NCBI GenBank assembly: GCA_007844125.1
Contig: CM017568.1
Location: 10,869,732 to 10,933,731, forward strand
Reading direction: 5' to 3'
Origin: Sinonovacula constricta
Lineage: Eukaryota > Mollusca > Bivalvia > Cardiida > Solecurtidae
Length of the DNA stretch: 64,000 bases
Positions 25,001 through 36,884 of this stretch are shown here, piece after piece (position 1 is the stretch's first letter; the number at the start of each line of letters is the position of its first letter). The translations under genes were made by a program, and so were the position numbers. Under the pieces are notes generated by a model. That model saw only the letters and a list, made by a program, of their open reading frames with translations, ran no database searches and was not told the DNA's origin.

Positions 25001-28000
25001 GTGCACCCCAGGCCAGATGGTCGACCACCCTTCATGAGAGGTTTCGACCCCATCGGGACTCGAACTCACAGGTTTGGAGGCTAAGAGTTACCAGCCGGTG
25101 ACTCTTACACCTCGTCAAGTGTTCCAAGGAATGGCATTTCACAAAAAAATACCTCGCCACGAGCGCCTCTGAATGGCATTTCGCAAAAAAGTACCTCGCC
25201 ACGAGGGCCTCTGAATGGCATTTCGCATAAAATTTCATTGCCACGAGCGCCTCTGAATGGCATTTCGCAAAAAATTACCTCGCCACGAGGGCCTCTGAAT
25301 GGCATTTCGCATAAAATTTCATCGCCACGAGCGCCTCTGAATGGCATTTCGCAAAAAAAGTACCTCGCCACGAGGGCCTCTGAATGACATTTCGCATAAA
25401 ATTTCATTGCCACGAGCGCCTCTGAGTGGCATTTGGCATAAAACTTCATCTCCACGAGCGCCTCTGAATGGCATTTCGCATAAAATTTCATCGCCACGAG
25501 CGCCTCTGAGTGGCATTTGACATAAAACTTCATCTCCACGAGCGCCTCTGAATGGCATTTCGCATAAAATTTCATCTCCACGAGCGCCTCTGAATGACAT
25601 TTCGCATAAAATTTCATCGCCACGAGCGCCCCTGAATGGCATTTCGCAAAAAAGTACCTCGCCACGAGCGCTTCTGAATGGCATTTCGCATAAAAATTCA
25701 TCTCCACGAGTGCCCCTGAGTGGCATTTGACACAAAACTTCATCTCCACGAGCGCCCCTGAGTGGCATTTGACACAAAACTTCATCCCCACGAGCGCCCC
25801 TGACGCCAACGAATGTTTGTTTCTAGAGATTAACTTGTTAGTATTTTATCAAAGTTTATTTCGTTTGATTTATTATATCGTGCCCAGTCCTGCTTTTGTT
25901 TGCCAGGTTTAAGGAAAGGAAGTCTGGTTATAGACTGGCGAAGGTCAGCATGCGGAGGGGCGACAACCTTTTTCTTTTGAACGGAAGTTCTTCAACATTT
26001 TAACGGTTTTATCAAGCCTTAGTAGAGCTATGGTAATTAAATAACATAGCTTATATAAGATGAAGTCAAGATCATTGCCGCTGTAAGTAAAATAGTCTTT
26101 TCATCTCCGTCCAATAACTTGTTTTAGGATTGATGTATCAGATTAAGTAGGTAGATGCCTTTAAACATGGGAAAAGTGAGGTTGGAAGTGATTTAAGTCG
26201 TGATAGCGTTAAGATTAATTTTGCGGTTATTAAACAAGGGATTTAAGCGATTGGGTCACACAGTATAAAACCTCCTATACGCTTCATTGTACTCGCTTTT
26301 TATGTCCCTTACAATTAAACTATTAGTTTCTGGTCAAGCCAGTGTGTTGGTTTAGTTGTAAGGTGTTCATCTATTTATCTCTAGTCGCTCAAATAACTTT
26401 TTGTTAGGTTTATATTGTACAATTGTTTATTCCCAGGGATGTTATATATTTTCCAGTGATTCTCCCCTGTAGATGTTTGTCAAGCAAGGAATTAAATATT
26501 CCCAGTGATTCCCTTGTAGTTGCTTGTCAAGCAAGGAATAGTATATTCCCAGTAATTCCCTTGTAGTTGCTTGTCAAGCAAGGAATTATATATTCCCAGA
26601 AATTCCCTTGTAGTTGCTTGTCAAGCAAGGAATAGTATATTCCCAGTAATTCCCTTGTAGTTGCTTGTCAAGCAGGGAATTATATATTCCTAGTAATTCC
26701 CTTGCAGCCGCTAGTCATGCAAGGAATAATATATTCCCAGTGATTCCCTTGTAGTTGCTTGTCACGCAAGGAATTATATATTCCCAGTTATTCCCTAGCA
26801 GTCGCTTGTCACGCAAGAAATAATATATTCCCAGTGATTCCCTTGTAGTTGCTTGTCACGCAAGGAATAATATATTCCCAGTGATTCCCTTTGTGTGGCT
26901 TGCCACACAATGACTTACCTGTTCTCAGTGATTCTCCTGTAGTTGCTTGTCACACAAGGAATTATATATTCCCAGTAATTCCCTAGCCGTCGCTTGTCAC
27001 GCAAGGAATAATATATTGCCAGTGATTCCCTTGTCGTTGCTTGTCACGCAAGGAATAATATATTCCCAGTGATTCCCTTTGTGTGGCTTGCCACACAATG
27101 ACTTACCTATTTCCAGTGATTCCCTTGTAGTTGCTTGTCACGCAAGGAATAATATATTCCCAGTGATTCCCTTGTAGTTGCTTGTCACGCAAGGAATAAT
27201 ATATTCCCAGTGATTCCCCTGTAGTTGCTTGTCACGCAAGGAATTTTATATTCCCAGTAATTCCCTAGCAGTCGCTTGTCACGCAAGGAATAATATATTC
27301 CCAGTGATTCCCTTGTAGTTGCTTGTCACGCAAGGAATAATATATTCCCAGTGATTCCCTTGCAGTCGCTTGTCACGCAAGGAATAATATATTCCCAGTG
27401 ATTCCCTTGTAGTTGCTTGTCACGCAAGGAATAATATATTCCCAGTGATTCCCTTGCAGTCGCTTGTCACGCAAGGAGTAATATATTCCCAGTGATTCCC
27501 TTGTAGTTGGTTGTCACGCAAGGAATAATATATTCCCAGTGATTCCCTTGTAGTTGCTTGTCACGCAAGGAATTATATATTCCCAGTTATTCCCTAGCAG
27601 TCGCTTGTCACGCAAGAAATAATATATTCCCAGTGATTCCCTTGCAGTCGCTTGTCACGCAAGGAATAATATATTCCCAGTGATTCCCTTGCAGTCGATT
27701 GTCACGCAAGGAATAGCATATTCCCAATGATTCCCTTGTAGTTGCTTGTCACGCAAGGAATAACATATTCCCAGTGATTCCCTTGTAGTTGCTTGTCACG
27801 CAAGGAATAGTATATTCCCAGTTATTCCCTAGCAGTCGCTTGTCACGCAAGAAATAATATATTCCCAGTGATTCCCTTGTAGTTGCTTGTCACGCAAGGA
27901 ATAATATATTCCCAGTGATTCCCTTGTAGTCGCTTGTCACGCAAGGAATAATATATTCCCAGTGATTCCCTTGCAGTCGCTTGTCACGCAAGGAATAATA

Positions 28001-29620
28001 TATTCCCAGTGATTCCCTTGCAGTCGATTGTCACGCAAGGAATAGCATATTCCCAATGATTCCCTTGTAGTTGCTTGTCACGCAAGGAATAATATATTCC
28101 CAGTGATTCCCTTGTAGTTGCTTGTCACGCAAGGAATAGTATATTCCCAGTGATTCCCTTTGTGTGGCTTGCCACACAATGACTTACCTATTCTCAGTGA
28201 TTCCCCTATAGTTGCTTGTCACGCAAGCAATAATATATTCCCAGTGATTCCCTTGTAGTTGCTTGTCACGCAAGGAATAATATATTCCCAGTGATTCCCT
28301 TGCAGTCGCTTGTCACGCAAGGAATAATATATTCCCAGTGATTCCCTTGTAGTTGCTTGTCACGCAAGGAATAATATATACAATGACTTACCTATTCTCA
28401 GTGATTCCCCTGTAGTTGCTTGTCCGGCAAAGAGAACTTACCAATTATAGGACTCGACTCCAATGATTTCCCTGTATTTGCTATTATAAATTATAGTCAA
28501 TACCTAGCCATCAACTCGAATCCCGCCAGTGATTGTTTCTACTGTTTCGCCTGTTAGTGTCTAGTCACGCACTTTCAATTTGCTTGCACGCTGATTCAGC
28601 TGCTAGTTTATTGTCTTAAAAACGTCTTCCAAATGATTTACTTGTTAGCTCCTAGTCGAATGCTTCTTTTCTTCCTTTAATGTGTAATTGACAATTACAG
28701 CTTAGGCCTGGACCTGTACGATTTTCAATTTCGTTTTTCTTTTTCTGGATCAAAGGACGAAATGCAAACAATATACTTACCGGTTAGCGCCCAGAGAAAT
28801 GTCGTCAAGAAGCCTTTACATTTAGTGTGACTTCCCTTGTCTCCACGGGACGTAACTAGCAACGAGATGAATCCGGTAACAGTGGTTATCGCCCCTGTTA
28901 TCGCAAGGCATTGAATCACCACAAACTCGTCAAGAATGTGGCTCTGCAGCTCTGTGGATGCAATATAATCAAAACAGTTTCCAACACAAAGAGTTTGGGG
29001 ATTGCGGGTGGAACTATCATATTATATATTTTTTCATTTATGTTAAAAATATAACTGCACGAAAGAACAAAAAGCGAGTATGGTCTGTATACATTTCTCT
29101 TAGAAAAGACCAAAGGGTCGAAAAATAGAGAAAAATGTGAGATTATTTTTAATTGCCGTTTATGATTCCATATCTTTAAAGCAAAATGAATGAGGTACGA
29201 CAGTGGACTCTCTTATGATAGGAACAATAAGTATTAAGTCTACTCACTTTCGTTATGCCTAGTGTCTGTCTCCATAAAGACACGGAGCTGGTTCAGATTA
29301 ACTGTGTGGCAGGAATCGTTGACACAGCCACGGATCGTCCATAGACCCAAACTAATGTCAATTAACACGTGACCTTGGGAAATGACGTGACCTTGATCCT
29401 TGTCATTCGTGTTTGAAGTTTTATCTAAATATTAAACATGGAACGAGTTTAGTAAGCGGAAGGATAATACGACACGGACGATAAAATGAAGATAAATGAA
29501 CAAAACAAAATATTTTAAATAAACATTAATGGTAAAATAAATGTTCGTATTCCTATTCCATATGGGTGTAAAGGCACTTTACTCTAACTATTCTCTTGTG
29601 GGTAAGTATTTGGTATATAG

Positions 29621-29666
<46 letters not shown>

Positions 29667-30174
29667 TATTAAAATTTTCTCACAAAAAGTTTTTATTAAA
29701 TTGGTACAATACAACACAACACACATGTAATGATCTGTCTAAACGTTACGCTTGACAATGAATTTGAATAATGGAATGAGCTTATGAAAACAATGGAATG
29801 GAAACAACAAAAAGGCTAATATCTCTTATAATTAATTAGACATGGACCTTCACAAAAAGTCAATTTTAAAATAAAGTTCAATGAATAAAAAGTAAAAATA
29901 ATAAAATACATAAATATCAATAAATGTATGATTAAAAAAAATAAAAGCAATATGTCATAAGTAATAACATTGACCATGATGTTCTTCGCGTTGACCTTTG
30001 ACCTCAGCATGAAGACTGAACCAGGCAGGCGAGAAAAAGGCAACGGCTTGGAAGATGACGGCGACACTAGCGATGGACAGAAGTATCCAGTAGAACAGCT
30101 CCTTGTTCAGTGTACATTTAACGTGTGACACTTTCTGCATGTGCATCTTTGGAATCGACCTTCTGACAGCCGGG
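22009..30174 (-). CDS. Claudin/PMP22-like four-transmembrane protein (complete, 5 exons)
   Basis: Predicted plasma-membrane tetraspan of the PMP22/EMP/claudin superfamily, roles in junctions or membrane organisation; exact function unknown. Exons on the minus strand: 30174-29996 (ATG at 30146), 29424-29248, 28951-28781, 24585-24466 and 22121-22009 (stop TAG 22011-22009). All introns are phase 1 with GT/AG ends, and the spliced frame is 243 residues, a normal family size. TM1 is about 18-38. Extracellular loop 1 has PAWF, the family motif GLW (77-79) and a Cys pair (84, 89; CVNDSC). TM2 is about 119-142. TM3 is about 156-176 and is split by intron 3 (FLWALT then GIMLLISVAH). Loop 2 is 177-206 and TM4 about 208-227. 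Exon 1 has an alternative donor at 29975 in the same phase, adding seven residues. Introns 3 and 4 are filled by minisatellites, and exons 4 and 5 end inside tandem arrays. Spliced reconstruction is inference; motif and phases are seen. Confidence 0.8.
22130..23500. other. Intron 4 of the claudin-like gene (part); nothing else seen
   Basis: AT-rich intronic sequence between exon 5 and the 48-bp array. No conserved element recognised. Confidence 0.5.
23504..24500 (-). repeat. 48-bp minisatellite made of a splice-donor junction (about 20 copies)
   Basis: Plus-strand unit TTACCATACAAAGATAACGCC + TATGGATATTGGAGGGGAGT + GTTTAAC. On the minus strand every unit reads ...TATG|GTAAGTTAAAC..., a consensus 5' splice site. 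The rightmost unit supplies the real end of exon 4 of the claudin-like gene (donor after 24466) and its last residues (LNIRLQYPWALPLYG). The unit is 16 codons long; two copies near 23.67 and 23.71 kb lack one base. On the plus strand two frames stay open (up to 259 codons), a by-product of the repeat. Confidence 0.95.
24940..25112 (-). mobile_element. tRNA-derived SINE-like element
   Basis: The minus strand begins GGTGTAAGAGTCACCGGCTGG and has GTGAGTTCGAGTCCCGATGG (B box), then GTCGACCATC and GGTGCACTTGTTG. It is inserted in intron 3 of the claudin-like gene, directly beside the 42-bp array. Confidence 0.55.
25112..25805. repeat. 42-bp minisatellite (about 16 copies)
   Basis: Unit GCCACGAGCGCCTCTGAATG + GCATTTCGCATAAAATTTCAT with alternating variants (AAAAAAGTACCTC versus TAAAATTTCATC). 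Since 42 bases are 14 codons, the minus strand shows a 234-codon frame of 14-residue repeats (core KCHSEALV). It lies in intron 3 of the claudin-like gene without start or splice support, so it is not called as coding. Confidence 0.95.
25810..26425. other. Intron 3 of the claudin-like gene; nothing seen
   Basis: Non-repetitive AT-rich sequence between two minisatellites. Confidence 0.5.
26430..28435. repeat. 47-bp minisatellite (about 42 copies) with a hairpin in each unit
   Basis: Unit TTCCCAGTGATTCCCTTGTA + GTTGCTTGTCACGCAAGGAA + TAATATA. Within each unit TTCCCTTG and CAAGGAA can pair. Variant units (CTAGCAGTCGC..CAAGAAAT; a short GTGTGGCTTGCCACACAATG unit) recur at intervals, indicating block duplication. 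Located in intron 3 of the claudin-like gene. Confidence 0.96.
29626..29662. repeat. (TA)n microsatellite
   Basis: About 18 TA units in intron 1 of the claudin-like gene. Confidence 0.95.
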
Positions 30175-30384
30175 CTAATTAGAATAAACGATAACGTCTT
30201 TAACATTGCAAATGCCTTTAACAGGTCAATACCAAGCAAGTTTATTCGGAATTCATCGGAGGTGTTCGGTGATTTTGTAAACGGTCGTAACTAATGAAAA
30301 TCCTAAAATAGAATTTTCTTTACAATTGACGTCGCTTATAAAACTGTTAAAAAGGCACAGCACCCCACAAAAAATAGCCACCTC

Positions 30385-30965
30385 AAAATAACAATGACAA
30401 CCCAACCTCAGAAGAAAAATTGACAAGTCAGATCCTAAACAATAATGAAAAAAATGATTGGAGAAGTATGTACAGTAACATCTATCAATCTACAATAGAC
30501 TCTACACTACGATGTTTCCAATATAAATTTTTAATGAGAATAATTCCCACAAATAAATCGCTATATAAAATAAATACATAGAATCAAGTCTATGTACTTT
30601 CTGTAATTCAGCAATCGAATCACTTGAGCATCTTTCAGGGAGTGTTGCAACGTACAACCATTATGGAAACAACTAAACGATTTCTTTAAAGCAAAATCAA
30701 AAAACATTACTATAACGAAAGAAAAGGCCCTTCTAAGTATTATTTTAACCTGTCCTCATACAGGTATAAGTAACACTATTATTATATTAATGAAATACTT
30801 TATTTTCAAATGCAAAACGAATCAAGAAAATCCCAATTTTGACGCTTTCTATTACCTTCCACAAAGAAGAATTTAAATAGAAGAAAGAATTGCCCTAGAC
30901 CATGACAAATATGATGCCCAAAGTAAAAGATGGCTAGTACTTAATCCTAAACAATAGTAAAAGCA
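30385..30965 (+). pseudogene. Non-LTR retrotransposon (LINE) reverse-transcriptase C-terminal remnant
   Basis: Conceptual translation with several stops and frameshifts gives the layout of a LINE ORF2 C-terminus. It shows a W..MYSNIYQSTID segment, LRCFQYKFLMRIIPTNKSLYK, a Cys/His-type block around TFCN..IESLEHLF, and a further stretch NESRKSQF. No reverse-transcriptase catalytic motif is present, so the copy is 5'-truncated. The 3' part to about 31510 may be its UTR, ending in AATAAAAGATAAAAAAAA. Family-level assignment was not possible. Confidence 0.6.
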
Positions 30966-31195
30966 TATAAATTTAAATTTACAAATACCATACCCAAACG
31001 TAAAAGACAAATGACAGCATAACTTTATACGTACTTGATGCTTGTTTTTTTTATGCTGATAGAATTAAGACATATACAAAACATAACTTAATCAACTTTA
31101 AACCTAGTAACAATAGTTATATTGGAATGATAGGTCACTAAATCAACTATTTCTCTTTACTATACTTTGTAACAAAGCTATTGAATGATAGAACG

Positions 31196-31292
31196 ATAGA
31201 AAGAGAGAGGAGAGAGAGAGAGAGAAAGAAAGAAAGAGAGAGGAAAGAGAGAGAGAGCGAGAGAGAGAAAAAAAAAAGAGAGAGAGAGAGAG
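31196..31292. repeat. (GA)n-rich microsatellite
   Basis: Interrupted AG/AAAG units. Confidence 0.93.
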
Positions 31293-31514
31293 GTCTGTGT
31301 GTGCGAAAGAGATTGAAAAGACAGAATGGGGATAGATGGAATGAGAGAGGGATGTATAACCACAGCATGATGATGTAATATAGGAAAGTTCAATTCTTCT
31401 TCAACCCAATATATGTATTGTGACATTTGTATATTGTATGTAGAACTTGAATGAATTTGAATGATTTGTAACATATATCATCATGTTGCAGAAATAAAAG
31501 ATAAAAAAAACACC

Positions 31515-32460
31515 TCAAAAGGGTACTGAATCAACTTTGTTTAACTTAAATGACAACGACGGCCAAGTAGCATTGCAGCAGGTTCCATCCCTGGCAGAGA
31601 CGACAGTTTTCAAATGATATTATTCAAATATTAAAACATCATTTGCTCATCTTAAATAAATAAAGGGTCGATCCACGACTTGCCAATCCGATATTATGAA
31701 AATGAGACTTGGTGCGGAATCATGTCACATGTTTAAGACATTTTGTCGCAAAGCAAGAAGAAAAATCTACTTCAAGTAAACATTACGTTTCCTGATAAGT
31801 GAATGCTTTATGGCTAAACATAAAACGCCACAAAGAAATTTTCTTTAAAATGATGCCACAAACATTATAGTAAGATCTTTTATCAATGGTATAAAATATA
31901 TTAAAGAATGAAGTAGAAATTTAGTTGATCTGATTCCTTCCTTAACAAGCGGTAACAAAGTTGATAAATGAAAATATCAACATAAAGCTATTCCCTCTTT
32001 TCATCTGTAAAGGGGCATTACTCTAACTAATTAAATTCGACCTTGTTCTCCCTTGAGAAGGTATTTGGTATATAGTTAGAGAAAAAAAACCCATTAAAAA
32101 TAATTCTTTAAGCAATTTGGATCACGTATTACTGTTCATAAAGTTTTTTTATAAGCGAGATAAGAATGACTTAAATGCTTGAGCGATACTTTAAGAAAAA
32201 ACAAATTAAAAATAAAATTAAGAATATGTCCTATATTAAGTGCTAGAAAAACCTTGCCACAAGGTTGATAGCCAATACGTGTTGAAACTAGGGAATAAAT
32301 CAACACAAATTACACGAAACATCCGAGTAGAATAATTATCTTACCATGTTTGTTCGCCTTCTCCAATCGTTTTGTAGGATTCTAAGAGACTCATTTTTTT
32401 TCAAGAATGCAACCAGTAAATAGTTATAGTGTTCTCCTCTCGCTCCTTCTAAGTTTCTCA
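31515..32460. other. No gene; short dispersed repeat fragment
   Basis: AT-rich. At 32009-32090 the block GGGGCATTACTCTAACTA..AGGTATTTGGTATATAG resembles 29570-29615 (GGCACTTTACTCTAACTA..AAGTATTTGGTATATAG) and, more weakly, 46868-46910. The family is not identified. Confidence 0.4.
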
Positions 32461-32461
32461 C

Positions 32462-32855
32462 TTAAAGATGGTATCCGACAGTTTTGGCCATTTTATCTCT
32501 TATGTAACCAAATAAATAATGATTACCTGCAATACAAAAAAAAAAAACCCAAACACGTGACCACCTACTTATGAGATCAAGATAATATTTATATGATCAT
32601 CCGGGTAATCAGCTCTGACGTTGATATTTTTAGCTGAAATCCACATAGTACTTATTTACTGATTTGTAAATAATGAAAAATAAATAGATTTCACGATTTG
32701 TAATGTCAAACAATTTAGATGATGTTTTAAATAGCATTGACTTAAGCTTATAAGTATAAGTTTATACAGCAGTTACGAACAAATTGCATCAAAACAGCTG
32801 TAAGATGTTGTTGTGTCTATTATATAAATGCAGACTGTCGAATACCACCTATTAA
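32462..32855. mobile_element. TTAA-flanked TIR element (MITE), copy 1
   Basis: The left end TTAA + AGATGGTATCCGACAG and the right end CTGTCGAATACCACCT, followed within one base by TTAA, are inverted complements. Internal blocks shared with the other copies: ACACGTGACCACCTACTTATGAGATC, ATCATCCGGGTAATC and CTCTGACGTTGATAT. No ORF. About 394 bp. Confidence 0.8.
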
Positions 32856-33424
32856 TAGACACTAACCTCGACTTAGTGTAATGCCACGTCTAGGTCTGAT
32901 GATTAAGTCTTGGTGTGTACTGTTATTTACTGTAAAATGTTTGCAGCCTCAATTTTCCTCTATTCACTGTTGATTACTGTATAATTGTAAACCCACACAT
33001 TCTGGAACTTCTTTCGTGACATAGCCATGAGTTTAAATAAGTTCACAGCATAATGGATACAGCGATCTATCGGTCCTTTCATAATTCAGAATTGAATGTC
33101 TAGAAACGGTAGTAATTATGAATGATTAACATTTTGGACAAAAACCTAATACAAAATAAGTAGAAGCAGAGAAATGTGAGTTTACATTCAAACCTACGAA
33201 ATACCAATATTTTGTAATTTAATACAACAAAACTATGGCAAAACCTTTGTTTAACAGTCCGGTTAAAATATAGAAACATACTCTTTATAAGCCTATTAGG
33301 CTTCATTCTAAACCGATATTAAAAAAATGAGTCGTCATGTCGTGTTCTTTACCATTTTAAAGACCTGCATTATATATCACATCTTATTAAATTTACATGA
33401 CTACTAAAATTTGTGTTCGTAAGT

Positions 33425-33660
33425 TTAAAACTAAAGAATATTCTCAAGTAAATGAATTATTGTTGCCTGAACAGATCGTACAAAATGATGTTTATTGATG
33501 TCCCACATCTATGTGAAAATGAGACATAACACACAAATTAGCATTACAAACATTTATTTTCTATCTGCAAAAATTATGCACAAATTCTCTAAACAGAGAA
33601 CAGGGTTCAGATATTGTTACATGTATCTGATATAGGCAAACAGTCAGATGCCACCTTTAA
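33425..33660. mobile_element. TTAA-flanked TIR element, copy 2 (internally deleted)
   Basis: Internal block GATGTTTATTGATGTCCCACATCTATGTGAAAATGAGAC, then AGATATTGTTACATGTATCTGATATAGGCAAACAGTC, and the right end AGATGCCACCT + TTAA. The left TIR is degraded. Confidence 0.65.
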
Positions 33661-33687
33661 ACCTTAGTGCTAAATGTGAATAAAAAT

Positions 33688-33689
<2 letters not shown>

Positions 33690-33735
<46 letters not shown>

Positions 33736-33741
33736 GCACGC
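33690..33741. repeat. (CA)n microsatellite
   Basis: About 24 CA units ending in CACG units. Confidence 0.96.
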
Positions 33742-33744
33742 AGT

Positions 33745-35335
33745 TGAAAAGCAAAACCAGTTACGACTAACTGCATTGACACGCCACATCTTTACTTGCC
33801 TGTTAATTCCTTGTATAGAACGACCGTCACACAACTGTATCCAAAACCTTGCTTTTCTGTAATGAAAATTTTTACTAAGGTTTCCCTGTCAGCATTTTTT
33901 TTTGTTTAAGGATCGGCTTATATACATAGTCTTAAGACCTTCTGAGAGACTATAGCCTCTTTAACATCAAGCTTATTGTCGAAGTAATTATCGGAGAAAC
34001 TACGCGCGGGGGGGGGGGGGGGGGGGGGGGGACCTGTATTGGGAATTGTTCAACACAGTCCTTAACGAAGCGGCTTGGCGTCAATAAACGGTGTGCATGT
34101 AAGATTTTCTACTTTCTTTTTAAATTTGCGGATAATTTCTTCGAGGTTGTTCGGGTTTGTGTGCGTGTGTTTACATTTATTTGCAGGCGTGTGTGCGTGT
34201 GCGTGTGTGCGCACGCTTTCGTGTGTATGCGGATGTGCGCGCATGTGGGTGCATGCGCGGATGTGGGTGCGTGTATTTGTGTGTCTTTTTTTTAGTTAGC
34301 AAAGCGCTTTGGGGTAAACGATGTTTAAGAAATAAAAATATTCTTAATTATAGGCCTTGATGGACGTTTCAGAAATGTTTCCATTTCTCAAAAGTCAAAA
34401 AAGATTTTTTATTTCAACTTTTTTACCATACCTAGATTAAGCGCTCACAGAAACAAAGCGATTATGCTAGTTTTGTGTATTAGGAATCGAGCCAGTATTT
34501 GAACCGTTAATATTAGGATCACATAGAACCCGCAAAGACCTGTCTAATCAGACTCTCCCTGTTTATCTGCATAATGACTCGCTTAAAAGTCTTATTTCAT
34601 TTGCATTTAAAAAATGGCATAAAACTGAATATAAGTGTTTCCGAGCTTGAGGATCCTAATATTATTAACAGCTTATATTACAGCGACTTGTTCACAATTT
34701 TACCTATCTACTTGATACAAAGATTCACACAATTCGTATTTCATGTGTAAGTCATGTGTGACAACATCTTCGCAGAATTTGCTAAGTACTTTTTGTAATT
34801 AATTACAAAAAAAAATATCAGATTAGCATTTTCTGCAATCTTATTTCTGGCTCAAAGCCCCTGATACCACCTCTATGTCACGTCATGAAATGAAAAAAAA
34901 CACCCACACAGAAACGCGATTTCTCGTTTATGAATCTTCGTATCTAATATTTATAAAATATATAGTGAAACATCGCCATCGGTTTATGTATATAAATCAT
35001 GTAGCTTATATCACACAGCGCTGAAAGCACTCACCGTGTCTTAGCTTTATTAGTTTTAAGCTCTGAGTTACCATGGCAACAAGAAGCAATTACGCTGTTT
35101 CTAACTACGGAATCTGAGAAATATCAAAAGTCGCCGTTTGATCTTAAAAGCTTTAGTCCCAATAAACATAACTTATAATAAGCTTATAAGGCAGAACGCT
35201 ATTTTTTTATTGTACGCTTGTGTCTTTTAACAATGCTTGCCATCAATGCCTTACCCACATGGCCGATCAGTTTAAATTTCCTACTAGAAAGCAAGTTCAT
35301 AGCATCAAACCGCGTAGGTTAGAGTCCAATCTGTT
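33745..35335. other. No gene; poly-G (34007-34031) and GT-rich tract (34155-34285)
   Basis: Apart from a 24-base G run and a GTGTGCGT-rich stretch, nothing could be assigned. Confidence 0.5.
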
Positions 35336-35349
35336 TAAGTTAGCTTCTA

Positions 35350-35425
35350 GCTTACCTGCGGTGTGCCGGTGGTTCTACCCAGACATTTTTTTGGGGTCGT
35401 CCTCCACCCAAAATAATATAACCAT
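35350..35425 (+). mobile_element. SINE-like core fragment
   Basis: GCGGTGTGCCGGTGGTTCTACCC..TTGGGGTCGTCCTCCACC matches the core at 4318-4372 (GCGGTACTCCGGTGGTTCTACTC..CTGGGGTCTTCCTCGACC). Confidence 0.6.
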
Positions 35426-35559
35426 GCAAATGGGAACATAATTGTGTCCGTGCAATGTTACACAAAACAAGCGATAAGTATTTACAAAGTGTATTCTTAT
35501 AAACTAAGTTTGTAATTAAAAAGACAAACAACAGTTATTGCAGACCAAACTCAGGCATA

Positions 35560-36312
35560 TTTTCATGATCACACCTACATTTACACTCTCAAAGCCACTC
35601 CCGCTCCTACAACCACCTTCACAAACTCTCTCACAAACACACACACTATAACACACACTGTCTCTCTCATTCTAACAACCATATACAACAACCATATACA
35701 CACTAACTTTAACAATCACACCGGACCCATTCTCACATCCACACTCACACCAATGTTAACAACCACACCGACTCTCACAAACACTCTCACAAAAACCCTC
35801 ACACCCACTCTTATACCCACATTCACAATCACACCTACACACCAACTCTCTCATACACGCACTCGCAAAACCACACTCACACCCACTTTTACACCCACAC
35901 ATACTTTCATACCCACAGCGATACATAAACTCACATTCACACTCACACCCATTCTCACACCTGCTCTCACATCCACACTTTTTCCCTCACTCAATTCCAC
36001 TCTCACACCTACTAACTCGCCTAATTACATACACACTCACACCCATATCCACCCTCACACATATTCTTACCACCACTCTCACACACACTCTCACACCCAT
36101 TATCACACTTACTTTCACCACCACTCTCACATCCACTCTTACACCCACTATTACACCTACTTTCACTAACACTCTCACAAACACTCTTACACCCACTATC
36201 ACACCTACTTTCACCACCACTCTCACACACACTCTTACACCCACTATCACACCTACTTTCACCACCACTCTCACACACACTCTTACACCCACGTTCACCA
36301 CCACTTAGATTC
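35560..36312. repeat. CACTCACAC-type cryptic satellite
   Basis: About 750 bases of imperfect 6-12 bp units such as CTCACACCCACTCTTACAC. Near 36070-36300 a ~54-bp higher-order unit (ACCACTCTCACACACACTCT + TACACCCACTATCACACC) is visible. Thr/Pro-rich frames are by-products. Confidence 0.9.
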
Positions 36313-36377
36313 ACACCTACATCCATACCCATTCTTAAATCGACTATCACCACCACTCCCAAATTTTCCATTGATAA

Positions 36378-36555
36378 ATGTATATATATATATATATATA
36401 TAAATATGCGTGTGTGCGTGCGTGCGTGCGTGCGTGCGTATGTATGTATGTATGTATGTATGTATGTATGTATGTATGTATGTATGTATGTATGTATGTA
36501 TGTATGTATGTATGTATGTATGTATGTATGTATGTATGTATGTATGTATGTATGG
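36378..36555. repeat. (TA)n-(TGCG)n-(TATG)n compound microsatellite
   Basis: About 11 TA units, five TGCG units and about 29 TATG units in succession. Confidence 0.97.
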
Positions 36556-36589
36556 TTGTACATTTATCATTTTTTTTGCTATTTTAAAG

Positions 36590-36852
36590 TAATAAAACAT
36601 TGTGGTTACTTACTTTTGCGATAACGTTTTATTGCCATCCGGGATGTCCGCTCTGACGTCGATATCTATTTTGTGCAGTGATCAGTTTCTGGCTTTCTTA
36701 TAGATTTTGAAAGGATAGACATTTAAAGTGATATTTTGGCAATATGGATTGTCCTACGACAAAGAAAGAATTAAACCGTATTAACTTTGACTAAAGTATG
36801 AGAATATGCCCACATTACTACAACAGTGGAAAATATTGTTACATGCAGACAA

Positions 36853-36884
<32 letters not shown>

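Noticed and set aside
26430..28435. CRISPR-like array (regular 47-bp spacing, internal hairpin)
   Set aside because: No unique spacers between repeats; whole units are repeated, and the context is a eukaryotic intron.
35753..36169. Threonine/proline-rich 138-codon frame (mucin-like)
   Set aside because: Low-complexity CACTCACAC satellite; composition explains the frame.
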